A stretch of 64,000 nucleotides of DNA from Chaunax sp. Z400 (GCA_037577475.1 CM075203.1:1117501-1181500); one strand, 5' to 3'. Counted from the stretch's first letter, positions 1 to 14,155 are shown. Notes: generated from the letters alone by a model not told the origin. Numbers and translations: made by a program.

Positions 1-1589
1 GCTGGAGGGAGTTATTGACTCCATGTCCTCAGTCAGAGCCCCTGCAAGGGAAAAACACACCGTCTGCTGCCTGGTCTTTCTCCACTCATTTATGACCCCA
101 GGACGGCTTTTACTGCTAAAAAACACAGTTTGTTTACGCTTGTTTGTATGTGCTTCGAGTGGAAAAAGGAAAGGTTGTAAAAAAGCTCCAGAGTTGAGGT
201 CTTGTGGGTTTTTATGGACCCCCACACTGGGTATTAATTGCCATGAAGGGGAAAGAGTCAGAGGAGGAGGAGGAGGAGGAGGAGGGGTGGTGGTGTTGTA
301 ACAGTAAAAGCGGAGGAAGAAGAGTGCTGTCATCTATGAGGTAATTCAAGACGCTGTCCATTGGTGCCAGAGGGGCTAGAAGACCGGGGCAGTTTTGGGA
401 AGACGGGGGGTAAAATCCCGTCATGGGAAACTTCTAACATCATGTGTGCTCGCAAATATCGGAACACAGCTGCAGCCGGAGAAGAGTTTGAGGAAGAGGA
501 CGCTGAGGAGTGTGAAGGTGACACCCCTGAGTGTGGCGGGGGGGGGGAGGGTGTCGCAGCGCATGCCCTGACAAGTGGCTCCACTTCAGCCTCGCTATTG
601 CAAAATGTTCTCACACACTAATCTCTCCTGCAGGTTTTACAAGCCTGCCAAGGAAAACGGAGCTCTGGCAAACGCCGGCTTTTCCGACCGCCTCTCTCCC
701 CCCCCCTTCTTGGCCTCCTTCTTTTCTCCCCCCCGCTCCGCTAACGGACGCACGGCCTGGGCTTGAGTAAGGCCGTGACCTCTGACCGCTCTCTGCTGCT
801 CCAGGCACCCCCCCCCCCCCCGTGCCACACTCTGCGACCTGAAAACTCCCCTGCTATGAAGGGGGGGGGGGCGTAACTCAAGAGCCATTCCAATGTGACA
901 AATTGCTCCGGGAGATCCAGGATAACTCTCTCCTCTCCTCCGTCTCTCTTCCTGGCCCCCCTTTGACAAACCCCCAATCCTGTACGAGCCACCCAGTGGT
1001 TGAGCTCTCCCTCTCCCTCTCCCTTTCAGCCCCTCCACCCCCCTGTTCCCTCCCCCTTACCCTGCCCCTCCTTGCCTGGCCAGCCCCACAATGGGAGCTG
1101 AATGACTCAATTGTCTCTGATGAAGTGAAAGACAAGGGAGTCCTCTAAATCTTTACAGAGGGATGAACTCACTCTCACTGTCCCGATTTTCCTGTGCTTT
1201 CCCAAGCACAACAAGGGGAGCTGGTGGTGGGGGGGTGGAGGGGGTGGGAGTTGTTTACAAGGGCAATGATTATTTTCCTTATTGATTATTGTGTCTGTTT
1301 TCAATTAACCGTTTAGTCAATAAAACAGCTAAATGTGCCTGTCAGAGGTTCCCAGAGCCCGACGTCCCAAAGTAACATCTTCAGATCGGTTGTTTTATCA
1401 GACCAACCGCCTCACATTTATCCTTTAATAAGTTCTCCCCAAAACTGCAGCATTCTGCTAAACAACTGCAGAGGATGGGGACTAGTTTTGAAACTTAACC
1501 CTTCTGTTGTGTTCCGGTCAAATCTGACCGACTTAAAACTCTTCTCTCTAAAAAATGTAGTTCCATACATCCTGAGTTCTCACCCCTCA

Positions 1590-1622
1590 TCCTCATCCTC
1601 ATCCTCATCGTCATCCTCAACG
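1590..1622 (+). repeat. ATCCTC-type hexamer repeat
   Basis: Short imperfect hexanucleotide array of about five units (CATCCT), with one CGTCAT interruption. It produces a serine run in translation that is not a gene. Confidence 0.7.
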
Positions 1623-1980
1623 GTGTCACTTATTGGACGAGTAAAGGAGCAGTTCAGCCTAAAAACACTCCTTCCTGGTAGCAGAGCTAGACTACCTAAA
1701 AATAAAGCTTTTTTTCCCACATCCTATCAAACATTAACCAAACGTCAATAAGAGCTATTGACAAAGAAAGGTGGAGAAGTCCTACATCTTTTAGTAGTTC
1801 TGCCTGTTTCTGGTCAACAACCAGCCTTTCAATCATTTGATGTGTTTATCACATGGCTCAGAGCTCCTTATGTTCCAATGGCTCCCAAACGTTGGTCCAC
1901 TTTCTGACAGGCAGCCACGGAACAGATGATGAGGACCGCTGGGGCTCCGTCAAGCCATTCCAGCCATGTGAGCAACGTGA

Positions 1981-2015
1981 GGACAGACAGACAGGCAGGC
2001 AGGCAGACAGACAGC
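1981..2015 (+). repeat. ACAG/GCAG tetranucleotide repeat
   Basis: Alternating GACA and GGCA tetramers over about 35 bp; simple-sequence repeat within intron 3. Confidence 0.7.
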
Positions 2016-4099
2016 AGCCTGGGTTTAGAGTCGACATATGGATGCTGGGTGTCGCTCCAGCAGATCTTTGACCCATCTGTGTCCATCTGTACATCCACAG
2101 TGACATACTTTACATGCTTCCTCACTCATTCACACCTGAACAACAATGCTCTCCCACGTCTGAACACTCTCTGGTCGACAGGCCCTGCAGCTCCTCTGGG
2201 ACGGCGCTCCGAGATGGGATTGACAGCTTGCAGATTACACCAATCAGACTGTTACTATAAAGAGCTTTATTTAAGTCTGAAATGATCAAGGCTAGTAAGA
2301 GGAGCTCTGCAAGTAAACTGCACAGAGCTTAAAAGATTAGTGCGTCCAGTTTGACTACAATTTTATCCCTTTAAAAATGAGAGCTGAGCATATTGTCTTG
2401 ATTTGTTGCCGGAGGATTTTGTCTTCGCTCGCAGGTCCAAGAGAAGAAACACTTAAGCAAACACGTAATTTGTTAAGGAGGGGACGGTAATTTCCTGTAA
2501 TTGAGGGAGCTTAATGCAACACAGACGCTTTGAAATCCCCCAGTTAAAGATGAAAACATCAGCCAACTCAGCTCCACTGAACGATGCATCAGTGTCTGTT
2601 TCTGTGGAGGCTCTGCAAGAATTCATTGACAAAACTGGGAGAAAGTTAGCCGACACAAGAGGATCCATCATGGCTGCTTTGGTTCTACTAATGCACATTT
2701 TATGAGTAGATATTAAAGAAAAAAAACACCCCACCTGCTCTGATAGCCAGAGGCGTTTTGCAACCAGGAAAATAAAAGTGGAATGTGGGAAGGCCTGGGG
2801 TTTACGTGCCCTGGGGCAGGAAGGGGTCCACTGGGCCCATATTTACTCCAAAGCCAGAACCGCTTGGGGTTCCTCTGGCCCTGACAGCACTGGGGCCGCT
2901 GACCTGATCCCTCCTCACCTCCTTTCCTTACCTCCTTTGCCAACAATCTCCACCTCTTTCTTGCAGATAAACTCAAGCTGACACTTTCATATAAGCCTTT
3001 TTTCCACGTGGGAAACGAACACATGACCCTCTCAGGACCCAGACTTTACTCACCTATCAAAACCAGGCTGCAGAAACGGGCTTGTGAAACAACTATTGTT
3101 CATAATATCTGCCCCAAAAAAAGTGTGGATTGTTTATTTTCATCCGTTCTGTTTGGTGTCTTTTCTTTAGGCTTATTTCTGTTATCTGGCCTGTTCTGGA
3201 AGTTAGTTTCTCTCTCTTATAAACTGGTTGATGAGCTAAAAGTAGGGCTTTGCTGTGACCCTGTTTACTTAGCATGTGTGGACAAATGTGCTGTTCAAAC
3301 AGCAGCTGATTGACCGGAAAGTTTCAAAAGGATTGTGCAACAACTCGCTGACACATTCTAACAACAATCACAATCAAAAACACTAAAAAAAGGTTCAGAA
3401 GAACGGAGTTAAATTCATTCAGACCTGTAATGACTTTGACTGGACGATGATGGACTACAGTTGATCTGGATGAGCGTTCAGTGTTCTAGAGGAAGTGTGA
3501 GGTTGACACAGTCCACCTCTCAACAAGCCTCCAGTTCTGACTCCCCCTCTCCCCCCTTTTCCCACTGTCCCTGTGTCATTAGGAGTTTCTGCTGGCTGCT
3601 CTATAAATATGGTGGCAGGGAGGGTGAAGGCCAGCAGGAGCCGGCCGGTCTTCCATCAGCCCCGCTAATGAACAGGAGCTCTGGCACCTTTAGCATCAGG
3701 CTCTGCTGCTTCTGTCTTCAGGTGTTTCTCACACTCCTTTCTATTCTACCTCTTCCTCCTCCTTTCTTATCCTTTACTCAGACACAAATGCAACTTTTCA
3801 TTGGCTTCCATAGTCACTACGATGACAAATGTTATGAGGCTGGAGGCTACGATTACTGCAGTGGACTTAAATTCAACTTCATCAATTTGTATCCACACCT
3901 TGGGATCCAGGAAATGTTTGTCTCTGGGTGCAACCAGCCAAGAGAGCATCAGGTATTTAAGCATGGTGTGTCCCGAGCTCGGCTGGTTGTAAGGACGGCT
4001 GCTGGCGTACAAAGGTGTGTCACAGAGCTCCAGGTGTCAACATACAGCTACCAGAAGCTTGTCCTCCATTTCTGCACCAACGTCCTGACATCTGAACTT

Positions 4100-4125
4100 A
4101 TGATGCACCATTAGTGGTGCATCAT
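4100..4125. repeat. Perfect 11-bp palindrome with 4-base loop
   Basis: The arms ATGATGCACCA and TGGTGCATCAT are exact reverse complements separated by TTAG. It lies directly beside a transposon-like block (4126-4545) and could be a terminal or subterminal inverted repeat of that relic. Confidence 0.7.
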
Positions 4126-4545
4126 CTGCATATGGCCTGGTGCAAATTTGCATCGATTTTGTATGGAATTGCACTGCTTCACAGTCAGTGTGACGACACC
4201 AGTATACATTTAGACCGTTTAGGTGTGAGTTGCTGGATTTTGAAGAAATCGGCCAGCAGCTGCAATAAAAAAAAATTTATGGTCGCTAAAGTAGCTTCGC
4301 TGTTGGAGTGTGGCGGCCATTGATTTGTGCTGTGCAGGATACTCCGTGCGTGCAGGGCATTGACCAATCAGTGGTCTGTAATGTTTCACGTGACCTTTCA
4401 GTACCTACTCGGCTCGCTTGGAACCGCAACGGAGGAGGTACTAAAGAAGTAGAACCAGGTACTTTTTACCTGATGGAAACGCAAAAAAAAGCGAGTCAAG
4501 TCGAGTCGAGTCAAGTCGGTACTTCGCCGTGGAAACGGGGCTTAA
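4126..4545. mobile_element. Degenerate non-autonomous DNA transposon relic
   Basis: The block ends with a run of GAGTCAAGTCGAGTCGAGTC, then GGTACTTCGCCGTGGAAAC and GGGGC. It also carries GGTACTTTTTACCTGATGG and GTACCTACTCGGCTCG. This GGTAC/GAGTC/GGAAACG vocabulary is typical of fish miniature inverted-repeat elements. A partly similar terminus (CGTGGAAACGGGGCTTTA) occurs near 39712. No transposase frame is visible and the left terminus is unclear. The family name is not assigned. Confidence 0.4.
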
Positions 4546-5273
4546 TGTCACACCTCAGCCGAAGCCATTCATGTTTACATCTCTGCCCTATCATGAGCAC
4601 AAACCTCCTGTCAAAGAGAAGAAGCATGTTTCCTTCTGCGTGTTGACATGAAAAGAAAGGAACTATTATCCTGAGTACCCAGGATTTCTGGAAAAGACAC
4701 ATTGGTACCGATATCTTCATAAGTCTGCAACTCACACCAAAACAATCTAGATGAAAAATAAATAAATGGCTTTACAGGTGAGAGGAAAAATCTATATTTG
4801 TATTCTGGGGTGAACTGTCCCTTTAATTCATGAAAGAGCAAGATCAGCTGTTTTTTTTTAAATTTTAAAACATAAAGATAGACAAAGCCCATCTTTCTTT
4901 CCTGTAACTAAAACTAATCAAGAACAAAAAGCTGATCTATTAAATCATCAACATGAGTCCTTCGGATGAACCAAGTCAGCTGGATTTACTGGTTTTGTCT
5001 TGAGGACATTTTGACACCTGTCAGCATCTTGGATTCACGATGAAAACATCTGAAGAGCTTCTGTACCACACATCCCTCCATGCTTCAGCTGGAGGATGAC
5101 ACACCTCCTGAACTGGGTACAACTTCATTAGCATCATGATTATTAATGACTGTCAGCCCCACAGCTCAGTGGTGGAAGTCCTGGACCCTCCTGGCTGGAG
5201 CTTCTGACCTACTTAGCAGCTACATGGAGGTGAACGGACATGTCTACAGGTAAGTCTGAGCCACTTCGGCAAG

Positions 5274-5295
5274 GCCCAACCGGGGGGGGTTGGGC
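5274..5295. repeat. Hairpin with G-tract loop
   Basis: Arms GCCCAACC and GGTTGGGC are exact reverse complements around a loop of six G residues. It is a compact inverted repeat in intron 3 with no gene context. Confidence 0.65.
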
Positions 5296-6114
5296 AACTC
5301 CTCATCCACTCCATGCTTACCTTTGTTTGCAGGAAGGGGCGTGGTGAGGAGAGTTTAAAAGGTGAACAGCAGCTGAGGGAGATTACTCACATTCTGCTGG
5401 AGGAGAGCTGAACCTTGATGTGGAGGATCTGGTTTTGTTCTGCCAGAGTTCACCATGAATTAGTTAAACGGTAGACTGGATATAAGGAAGCTCAGCCTTG
5501 GAGGGAGAGGATGTGTGAACGCTCAACACAAAGGCTTCCTGCATTCTGCAAAAGCTACACACCATCACACAAATCCACCTACACACGTATTCATCAATCA
5601 GATACGAACGGGCAATTAATCCTCACACAAGCTTCATAAGAGACCGACAAACATTGTGCGTCTCTTTCACACTCGCACCTTGAAGCAGTTCAGCCTCCAT
5701 ATTCATGAGCTCTATTCCCTCAGCTAGAATTTTAACTCAAACATGGCTTCAGGTTGTGTCCAAGCAGGCTAATTCATCAGCTTTAAGCTATCTGTTCTGG
5801 ATTCAATTAGCTTTAGCTTCATATTGTCGTAACAAAGCTTCATGTTAGCTATGATATCATCCATGAAAGAAGGAAAAAACACACATGCACACTCACACAG
5901 TGGGGTGCTGCCGCTCAGCCACAGCAGCTTAATGAATAAATAAGTAATAAGGGCTTGGTTATTGCACCTCATTAAAATGGGAGATGCTTCCATGACAATA
6001 AGACCTGAGGAGGTTCGAGGTCGTCCCTCCATAACCTGACCACTCCTCACCTGCTCACCCGCCGGTGATGCTCCTTCCCCTCTCCTCTCTGACACACGCA
6101 CACCTACGACACAC

Positions 6115-6545
6115 ACAGCTCTCTGCTAGTTAATTACCACTTAGCTCAATCACATGGCGATCCGTCCATAAGAGCCACCCTCCTCCTCCCCCGCAACACA
6201 AACAGCAGCACACATGCCAATTATTGATGAATCTTTAATATGGCGTTTTACAAAGTCTCCGTCTCACTTCCTGCCACTGAGCAGGTGATTACTCCTCCAA
6301 CGGGACAAGTTACATGAACAGAGAAGCATGGATGAGCTTGAGTAATATTAAATTAGCTTAATGTGATATCAGTGCAGGGTTGAAATAAAGACAGCTTCTT
6401 TTTTCCTCCTGCCTTGCATCTCCAGCTAGCTCTGCACAAAAACCCCCGCACAAAAATCCCACGCCGCGATAACATGTCAATAATGAGCTGAGGCCATCTA
6501 TTGATCAGCTTAATTTTGCATCTATTAGCTGGGGAACGGCTTGCT
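6115..6545. promoter_or_regulatory. Candidate conserved non-coding element, homeodomain-motif rich
   Basis: Repeat-free sequence dense in TAAT/ATTA and CAAT cores: TTAATTACC, CCAATTATTGATG, AGCTTAATGTGATATCAG, TCAATAATGAGC, TTGATCAGCTTAATTTTGC, CTATTAGC. Blocks of this composition in introns of developmental transcription-factor genes are often deeply conserved enhancers. Only motif density is seen; conservation is inferred and needs an alignment. Confidence 0.35.
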
Positions 6546-6713
6546 CCGGGGGCGAGGGAAGCCAGGCGCTAACACGCACCGACAGGCTGGATGGAGATCA
6601 TTACAACTGATGTTCACACACACGCTGTGATTGACATGGAGATAAGGCAGGGGAGAGCCTGGGCTCGCACGCCTCCCCGCACACTAAGCTAATGATACAC
6701 CAAACGTGTGCTC

Positions 6714-6714
<1 letters not shown>

Positions 6715-6797
<83 letters not shown>
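6715..6797 (+). repeat. (GT)n microsatellite, about 41 units
   Basis: Uninterrupted GT dinucleotide run in intron 3; the valine/cysteine open frame across it is an artefact. Confidence 0.95.
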
Positions 6798-6798
<1 letters not shown>

Positions 6799-7837
6799 TA
6801 GCGAGCGTCTATCTAGAAAGAGAGTTTGAGCAGGGGAGAAAAAAAGAGAGAAAGAGGAGAAGAAAAGCAGGCCACACGCCTTTGCTAATTGGCACAGTCA
6901 GACAGGGAAGCTCATAAAAGGCATTTAGTGGAGCACCTCAGCTTTCTTATCAAGTCTGTGTCATTTAAAAAGCGTCGACTTCACCGCAGAAACGCCTGGC
7001 TTTGACCCGGAATGCATGGCTTCATCTGATACTTCCTTAATTTGGAGAGTTTGCATAACAGTCGAGGCACTCATTATGAAAATCGTTTGTTTTCCTGCGG
7101 ACGAATGATTGCATGCTTCGTGTGCAGCAGCCAAAAAAAACAAGCAGAGGGAATGTCTCTCCTTTCCTTTGAGTATTTTCTGACACACGGATGAGATGGG
7201 ATGGATCCAAACCGAGAGGCCGCGCACAAAACGGACCGGTCCTCCACCTATGTCTGACCTGTAGAGCCAGGAGGAGTATTTCTCTGACAGCCATCGCCGG
7301 GTGCAGCTGTGTCAGCGCTCGGGGTGAGGTTAGCTTCCCTCCCATCAGCAGCGGATGAGCTATTAGCATCCTCGCCACTGGCATCAGGTTCAGGTTGGGT
7401 AGCGACGGGCAGCATAGCGCCGCGTTTGAAGAACACTTTGGGGTCGACGTTTATCGATCTTTGTTTTTGGGGAAGTGTTAATTTCATGTAACGTACCGAC
7501 TTCATCCTCCACTCCGGTTACTGTCACTCAACCTGCCTCTACTTCGCTCTGTGTGTCTGTGTGTGAAGCATGGATAAGCCACGCCCTCGGTAGGAACACC
7601 AGACCAGAGCAGAGGAGAGCTGAATCATTGATCAGGAGATGCAGAGGAGGGTCTTTGTCGAGGCGTCATCTCTGTGTCTTTGGTACATGTGAGTTTTTAT
7701 GGGAGGAGGTTTGTTCTACACCAGATAGGTTCTCTACCGGTGAGGTCAGAGGCGCACAAAAAAAAAAAAAACCTTGGCTACAAACTGTGTGTTTTTGTCA
7801 GCTGAGGGATGCAGCGGAGGGATCGAGGGAGCAGGAG

Positions 7838-7890
7838 GAGGGAGGGAGGTGAGGGAGGGAGGGAGGTGAGGGAGGGAGGGAGGGGGGAGG
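7838..7890 (+). repeat. GGGA/GGTGA purine repeat
   Basis: Imperfect GAGGGAGG units separated by GGTGAG, strongly purine-rich on the plus strand. Simple repeat in intron 3. Confidence 0.8.
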
Positions 7891-8614
7891 AAAAAAAAGC
7901 CCTCAGCCAAGCCATCAAGTTGAACATTGAACTTCACAGTAGTAGCTGCCTTTCTATGCCTCTCCGTTTGATGTTACCTCCAAAGCAAACGATCAAAGGC
8001 TGGGAGTGTGGCGTGGGGAAGTCCCAAGCTCTTAGCCTGCCAGCCTGTGATATATGCAAACGTCTACGCCAAAAGAGAGAGAGTGCAAAAAGAGGGAGAG
8101 AGCCTTCATGGAATGTGGCTACATAGGTTTTCTCTAATGAACGACGAGAGGGTGACGCAACCAGTTACAGTCAGGGCTGGACATTTAGAGCCTCTCACCC
8201 GTTTACTATAGCTCCATTAATTCAATTAAAACTCTCAACACACTACGTCAGGCCTCCGCCCTGTCCAGCTAACACAGCTAACGCTAGTCTGTCAGAATGA
8301 CAGCAGCAGGGATGACATGAGTCGAGCTTCTACCTGAAGAGAATGTGTTTGTGCAGCGAAGACGACACCAACCAAAGGAAAACATAAGTGTATAAAATAA
8401 ACTCAGAGAGCAAACCTCCACCAAGGCAGCTCAGCTTCCCCATAAACCATCAGTCCTCTGATAGGCTGACCCTCATCATGTGACTCCTGGACCCTGAAAA
8501 CCTGCCCCTAGAATCTGGATCACATCGGTATCATTATTAGTCTGATAGATTTAGAGTTCCTAGATTTAAGTGCAATAGGAGTGAAAACTCTTTTGTTTCA
8601 TGAGCAATAATTTG

Positions 8615-8660
8615 TTTCCCATCTGGGATAATAAAGTTCCTGAACTGAACATCTTCAAAA
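8615..8660 (+). mobile_element. Possible retroposon 3' tail (GGGATAATAAAGTTCC)
   Basis: The string CATCTGGGATAATAAAGTTCC resembles the conserved 3' termini of fish LINE/SINE families ('...GGGATTAATAAAGT...'). Related strings occur near 50590 and 52600. No coding part is seen. Confidence 0.3.
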
Positions 8661-9074
8661 TATTCATCCTAATTAATAACATTTATGTTGATCCTGCTGA
8701 CAGACCAACACAACCGAAACCTCCTGGTGGAGATATTAATGGACTGTTAATGGTAAAAATAAAAATAATAATTAAATAATCGAAATATTTATTGAAATCT
8801 CCCAGCCCTGGTTTGACTGTAGAGCTGCATACATTGGTTTTAGAGGGGGTATACTGGGTTGCTGGCAGTGTTTGATGCCCTCACAACTTCCCAATTCCTC
8901 CCCCACCCCTCAACCAACAACACAGGACACCCTCCCCACTTCTCCCCACTTCCACCAACCCCCAGCGCCTCTCCGACATCAAGGGGTCGTGTCATCTCAA
9001 CAGAAATATACAGCGTGCCGTTAAAGCGAGGACTACAGCAAACACGTGAAATCCTGGTTGTCTCTCTCTGTGCA

Positions 9075-9136
9075 GCACAAACACACAAACAAACACAAAC
9101 ACACACACACACACACACACGCACACATGCACACAT

Positions 9137-9173
<37 letters not shown>

Positions 9174-9179
9174 CACACG

Positions 9180-9211
<32 letters not shown>

Positions 9212-9254
9212 CGCACACATGCACACACGCACACATGCACACACGCACACACAC
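9075..9254 (+). repeat. (CA)n with CACACATG/CACACG interruptions
   Basis: About 180 bp of CA dinucleotides broken by TGCACA and CGCACA variants. The cysteine/valine and histidine/threonine open frames on either strand here are not genes. Confidence 0.95.
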
Positions 9255-9325
9255 TCCCAACTCTGTGGGCTCAGCTGGGCCGGAGAGGAGCAGAGGTGTG
9301 TTAAACTTGACAAATCTCCACGAGA

Positions 9326-9428
9326 CAAACACACACAGACACACACACACACACACAGACACACACACACAGACACACACACACACACACAGACACACAC
9401 ACACACACAGACACACACAGATACACAC
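9326..9428 (+). repeat. (CA)n with GACA interruptions
   Basis: Second CA-rich tract separated from 9075-9254 by about 70 bp of unique sequence; units of ACAC punctuated by AGAC, as in the larger arrays at 13.2 and 24.0 kb. Confidence 0.95.
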
Positions 9429-9690
9429 CCTTTCCCCACGGCTGTAGGATTAAGAGGTCCAGCTGGCTGACAGCAAGCCCTTCCTTCCCACGTATCCCGT
9501 CGATCTCACCCCCCCTCCTCACGGCTCCTCCCACACCTCCACCCCCAGGTCTGCCAGCCATCCGGCTCACGAGCTCCATGCCAGGAGGACACACCTGAAT
9601 CTGACATCGATCGGTCCAGAGTTTCACCTCCCTGCACCCTGATCGCTCAACGAGGAGCAGGATAAACTTTAGACAAACACTGAAACGTCA

Positions 9691-9760
9691 CACCATCAAC
9701 ACCATCATCACCATCATCACCATCATCACCATCATCACCATAAACCATCAACCATCAACC
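9691..9760 (+). repeat. CATCAC hexamer repeat
   Basis: About ten copies of ATCACC/ATCATC followed by ACCATCA variants; simple sequence in intron 3. Confidence 0.85.
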
Positions 9761-11425
9761 TACTGGTTTTATTCTCCAAGTGATGGGAGACGGAGGAAAG
9801 AGCAGGAGAGAAGAGAAAACAGAGAAAGCTGGAATGGGAGGATGAATCCAGCTGCTGGGTCACTTTACGAACGTCTGGGAGAAAATATGCAGCCGGGTGT
9901 TGTTTGAGTGTTAAATCACTCTGTCGACAGATAATATTCAGGATAACTGTCAGATGACTGAGTGGAGCAGATTTCACATGTTGGTGAATCCAAACGATAC
10001 TGGAGTCTGATACCGATGATACTTTCATAGACGCCTCAAACAACAGTGAATGAGTATCAGTCACTGTTGTTCAAGGAAATCAGCTGCTCGCATAGACACC
10101 CCACCATGAATGGGATGGTTTGAGGCTGAGGCACCAGAACATATGATTCTTCCTTGTTATCCAGAGCCAGAGGTTGAGTGACGGCCTAATGTGGAGACGG
10201 GACGGGGTTTGATTTAGGTGAAGTTTGGGCGAAGGCGAAACAAGAGCAGCAGCAGCAGCAGGGTCTCATTCCGGATCAAGACCAGAGGATGCTGAGACCG
10301 TGGATCAGGGCCGCCTCGCTCTGACGGATAACGAATGAGAGCCCAGAAAAATCTATCTGGCAATTCACCGTGATACCATCGACAAAGGCGGATCACTACC
10401 ACAGATTGGGTTGGGTGGGGGTGAAGAGGGAGAAAAAAATAATAAAAACCGACGAGGCAGGGGTGTAAGGACAGAATAAGAATTAGGGAGTGAGAATCGG
10501 AGAAAGGAGAGAGCAAGAGATAGAAAGGAGGGGTGAAAAAAAATCACAATGATGACACGTAAGTGCAAAGAGCGATTAAGGATTTACTTTCAAAAGGACT
10601 CCCATTGATCTTTTTTGATAGACCTGCAATAAATCAAACCGGATTGACTCGCATGAGAACCAGACCTAATCCTTTAGTCAGATCCAGGAGAACTCCAACC
10701 AAACCAGCTGTTAATTTAGGCTTTACAAGATAAAGCAGGAGAAATCCAACCTGATGTACCCTAGGGCAGAGGCTTACATCATCTCTGTAAAGCAATCAAC
10801 TTATTGCCAGTTTGGAGAGGTAATCAGAGCACATACTGGGAGAGGAGAGGGAGGCAGGGGAAGGAGGAGAGAGGGAGGTGGAGGGAGAGGAAGATGGCTG
10901 AAGAGATTAGAGAGTGAACAGAGGCATGAGAATGTTATTTAAAACAGAAAAAAAGTAGAATTCTCTGCATCCTGGCCAAACACACAGGTCCTCTGACTGA
11001 AACAAAGAAACTTAACTTTGAAACACAAAAACATGTTTACACCGAGAACATCTCCAATTATCTCCAGAGGGTGAAGATGAAACACGGAGGAGCTCGCTCG
11101 CTGCAAACAGGAGCTCTCAGGGCTGACAGCAGGGAGTGGAGGCAGGCTCCAGCTCCCCCCGTTCCTCCACACCACCCTGTAATTTCCCTGGAGGCCGGCC
11201 CAGACCTCGTCCCCGTCCCCAGCGGCCGGTGCCACCTCAGTCGGGTCCTGCCAGCTGCGCTGTGGCTTCACCGTAGCACAACCATAGCAATTAAAATGGT
11301 TATTTTTGTTTGGGGGAATAAGGGATTTTTCTTCCAAGCTCTGGGTGGAAGTATTGCAAGACACCATCCAGCCCACAGCGAGTAAAACACCACTCATGTC
11401 TTTTTCTATGTATATGTGCTGTATA

Positions 11426-12864
11426 GGCGTTTTCAGACCAAACAGCTCTGGGGACCCTCTTGAGAACCCGCTGGGACCTCCTCCGAGAACTCAATACCTC
11501 CAATACCTTATTTTTCATGTCTGCATCCGCAGCATCGACAGGAAGTTCTCATAAGCTGGTCGTTGTTACGGCAACTTCTGCGACACGAGCGACAACAATT
11601 TGACAGACGTTTGTTTGTGTTTGGTTCTATTTTTTATCAGCTATTGTTTACAAGGCTAACATTTCACACAGGTTTTAAAAATGAGGTTGATGGTGGCTCA
11701 TATGTTCAACCACTCACAGTACACTACAGCTCAGGAGGTGTTCTCGCACCGGAGGACCCTTTTGATATTTCTAAGACCGTAGAACTAATTTCTTACACGC
11801 TTTTGATATGATCAAAACCATCAAATAAGGATATTATTTTAAACACATGGTACTGAAAAAGTATTGATATGAGAAGGACTGTCTAGAGAACTGAGGGTTC
11901 GGTCTGTTGGGTCAAAAGAAGGTGATTTAAACCATTTCTGAAAAGAAACAAGCAGAAAAACCTTTTTAAACTTCTAAGGACTTAGTTCCATTTAATCTTA
12001 TCTACACCGCAAGAACCAGGAACAATTGTAGTTCCTAGAACTCAGTTTTTAAGAACTTTATTAGCTCTGACCTCAGAGAAGCTACTCTTCCAGCACAAGT
12101 GATGTAAGTATATGTTGATTGGTTGAATGCATGAGCCAATGCAGCCCCATCAAACTCCATTTTTAAAAACCTGGGTGACATGTAAACAAACGGCAGCCTT
12201 AAATAAGAAAATGTGAGTCCAACGACACAGATGTGTTTGCTACTAGAGAAATACAGTTATGTGGGTCGACCATAACCTTTATCATAGCAGAACAATGTGT
12301 GTGTGAAAATCACCTAAATTCAAATGTGCCTAAAAATGTAAGTATAAGTTAAATGAGGAAACCAATTATGAGATGCACACCTTTAAGGCCCCTGCAAAGC
12401 ATTCGGTTGGACAGAGGAGCTGTGGACAAACCAAACCTCCTGTCAAACCGGACGGATGGACGGACAAAGTAACCCTACATCATCCCTTTGGTGGGGCATC
12501 AAAACGGAACCAAGCAGGGGAAAAGTGATCAATATCTCAGCCAAGCCTGGATCCACACCTTGATCTGGATCCGCCTTAAAATCCACCTTTTTCTCCATTC
12601 AAGGGTTACGTGTCAACAAAACTTCATTGAAATCGATTTTTGAACTTTTTGAGACATTCTGCTGACTAACTACCAAACAGCGATGAAAACAGAAACACTT
12701 TGGCAAAGATAAAAGGTCGCTGAAGGTATTCAGGTCTTAAAGAGTCCCCAGAAAAGGACCTTTTACTGGGATTTACAGGAGTCCCCCAAAAACTGAGTTG
12801 TAAGACCTACAAAGTTCCTGGTTCTTCTTAGAGTTATGAAAAGGTTCCTCCGTCTGAAAACTCC
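11426..12864. mobile_element. Non-autonomous DNA transposon with inverted ends, about 1.44 kb
   Basis: The left end reads GGCGTTTTCAGACCAAAC. The reverse complement of the right end reads GGAGTTTTCAGACGGAGG, sharing the GTTTTCAGAC core at matching distance from the boundary. Interior sequence repeats the GTTCCTGG / AGTTCCTAG / GAACT vocabulary typical of fish hAT-like miniature elements. No transposase frame is present, so it would depend on an autonomous relative. Target-site duplication was not clear. Class assignment is inferred. Confidence 0.5.
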
Positions 12865-13199
12865 GGAGGTTTTAGTTCCTCATCTTCATCAGGTGTCTTC
12901 ATCAGATAAATCCTGAACACCCCCCCCCCCGGTGCACACACCGGTACAAAGACTCATTAGCTCCCCATCTCCTCTGTCTTTTATGTCTGTTTACAACACA
13001 AAACAACCAGATCAGGACTGAAATCCAATCACAGAGCTTTGCAGGGCCCTTCAGGTCGGCCTCGCAGGAGAGCTGAGGAGAAGCAGGCCTGTCGTCTCTG
13101 GACCCTGTCCAAGGAAACCAAACCTCGGGAGTCAAAACAAAACCACACATAAAATGGGAGTAAAAGCAGCAGCCTCTATTCAGCCCGTCGTGACCCCAC

Positions 13200-14155
<956 letters not shown>

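Noticed and set aside
3461..4114. 217-codon plus-strand frame in tcf7l2 intron 3
   Set aside because: Starts at TTG, shows no recognisable domain, and runs into the palindrome and transposon relic.
7017..7040. Possible tcf7l2 exon with TATCAGATGAAG resembling the conserved YLQMKW codons
   Set aside because: The adjoining codons do not continue the conserved peptide and no splice acceptor fits; a chance match.
9688..9760. CRISPR-like short regular repeats
   Set aside because: Simple hexamer microsatellite without spacers, in a vertebrate genome.
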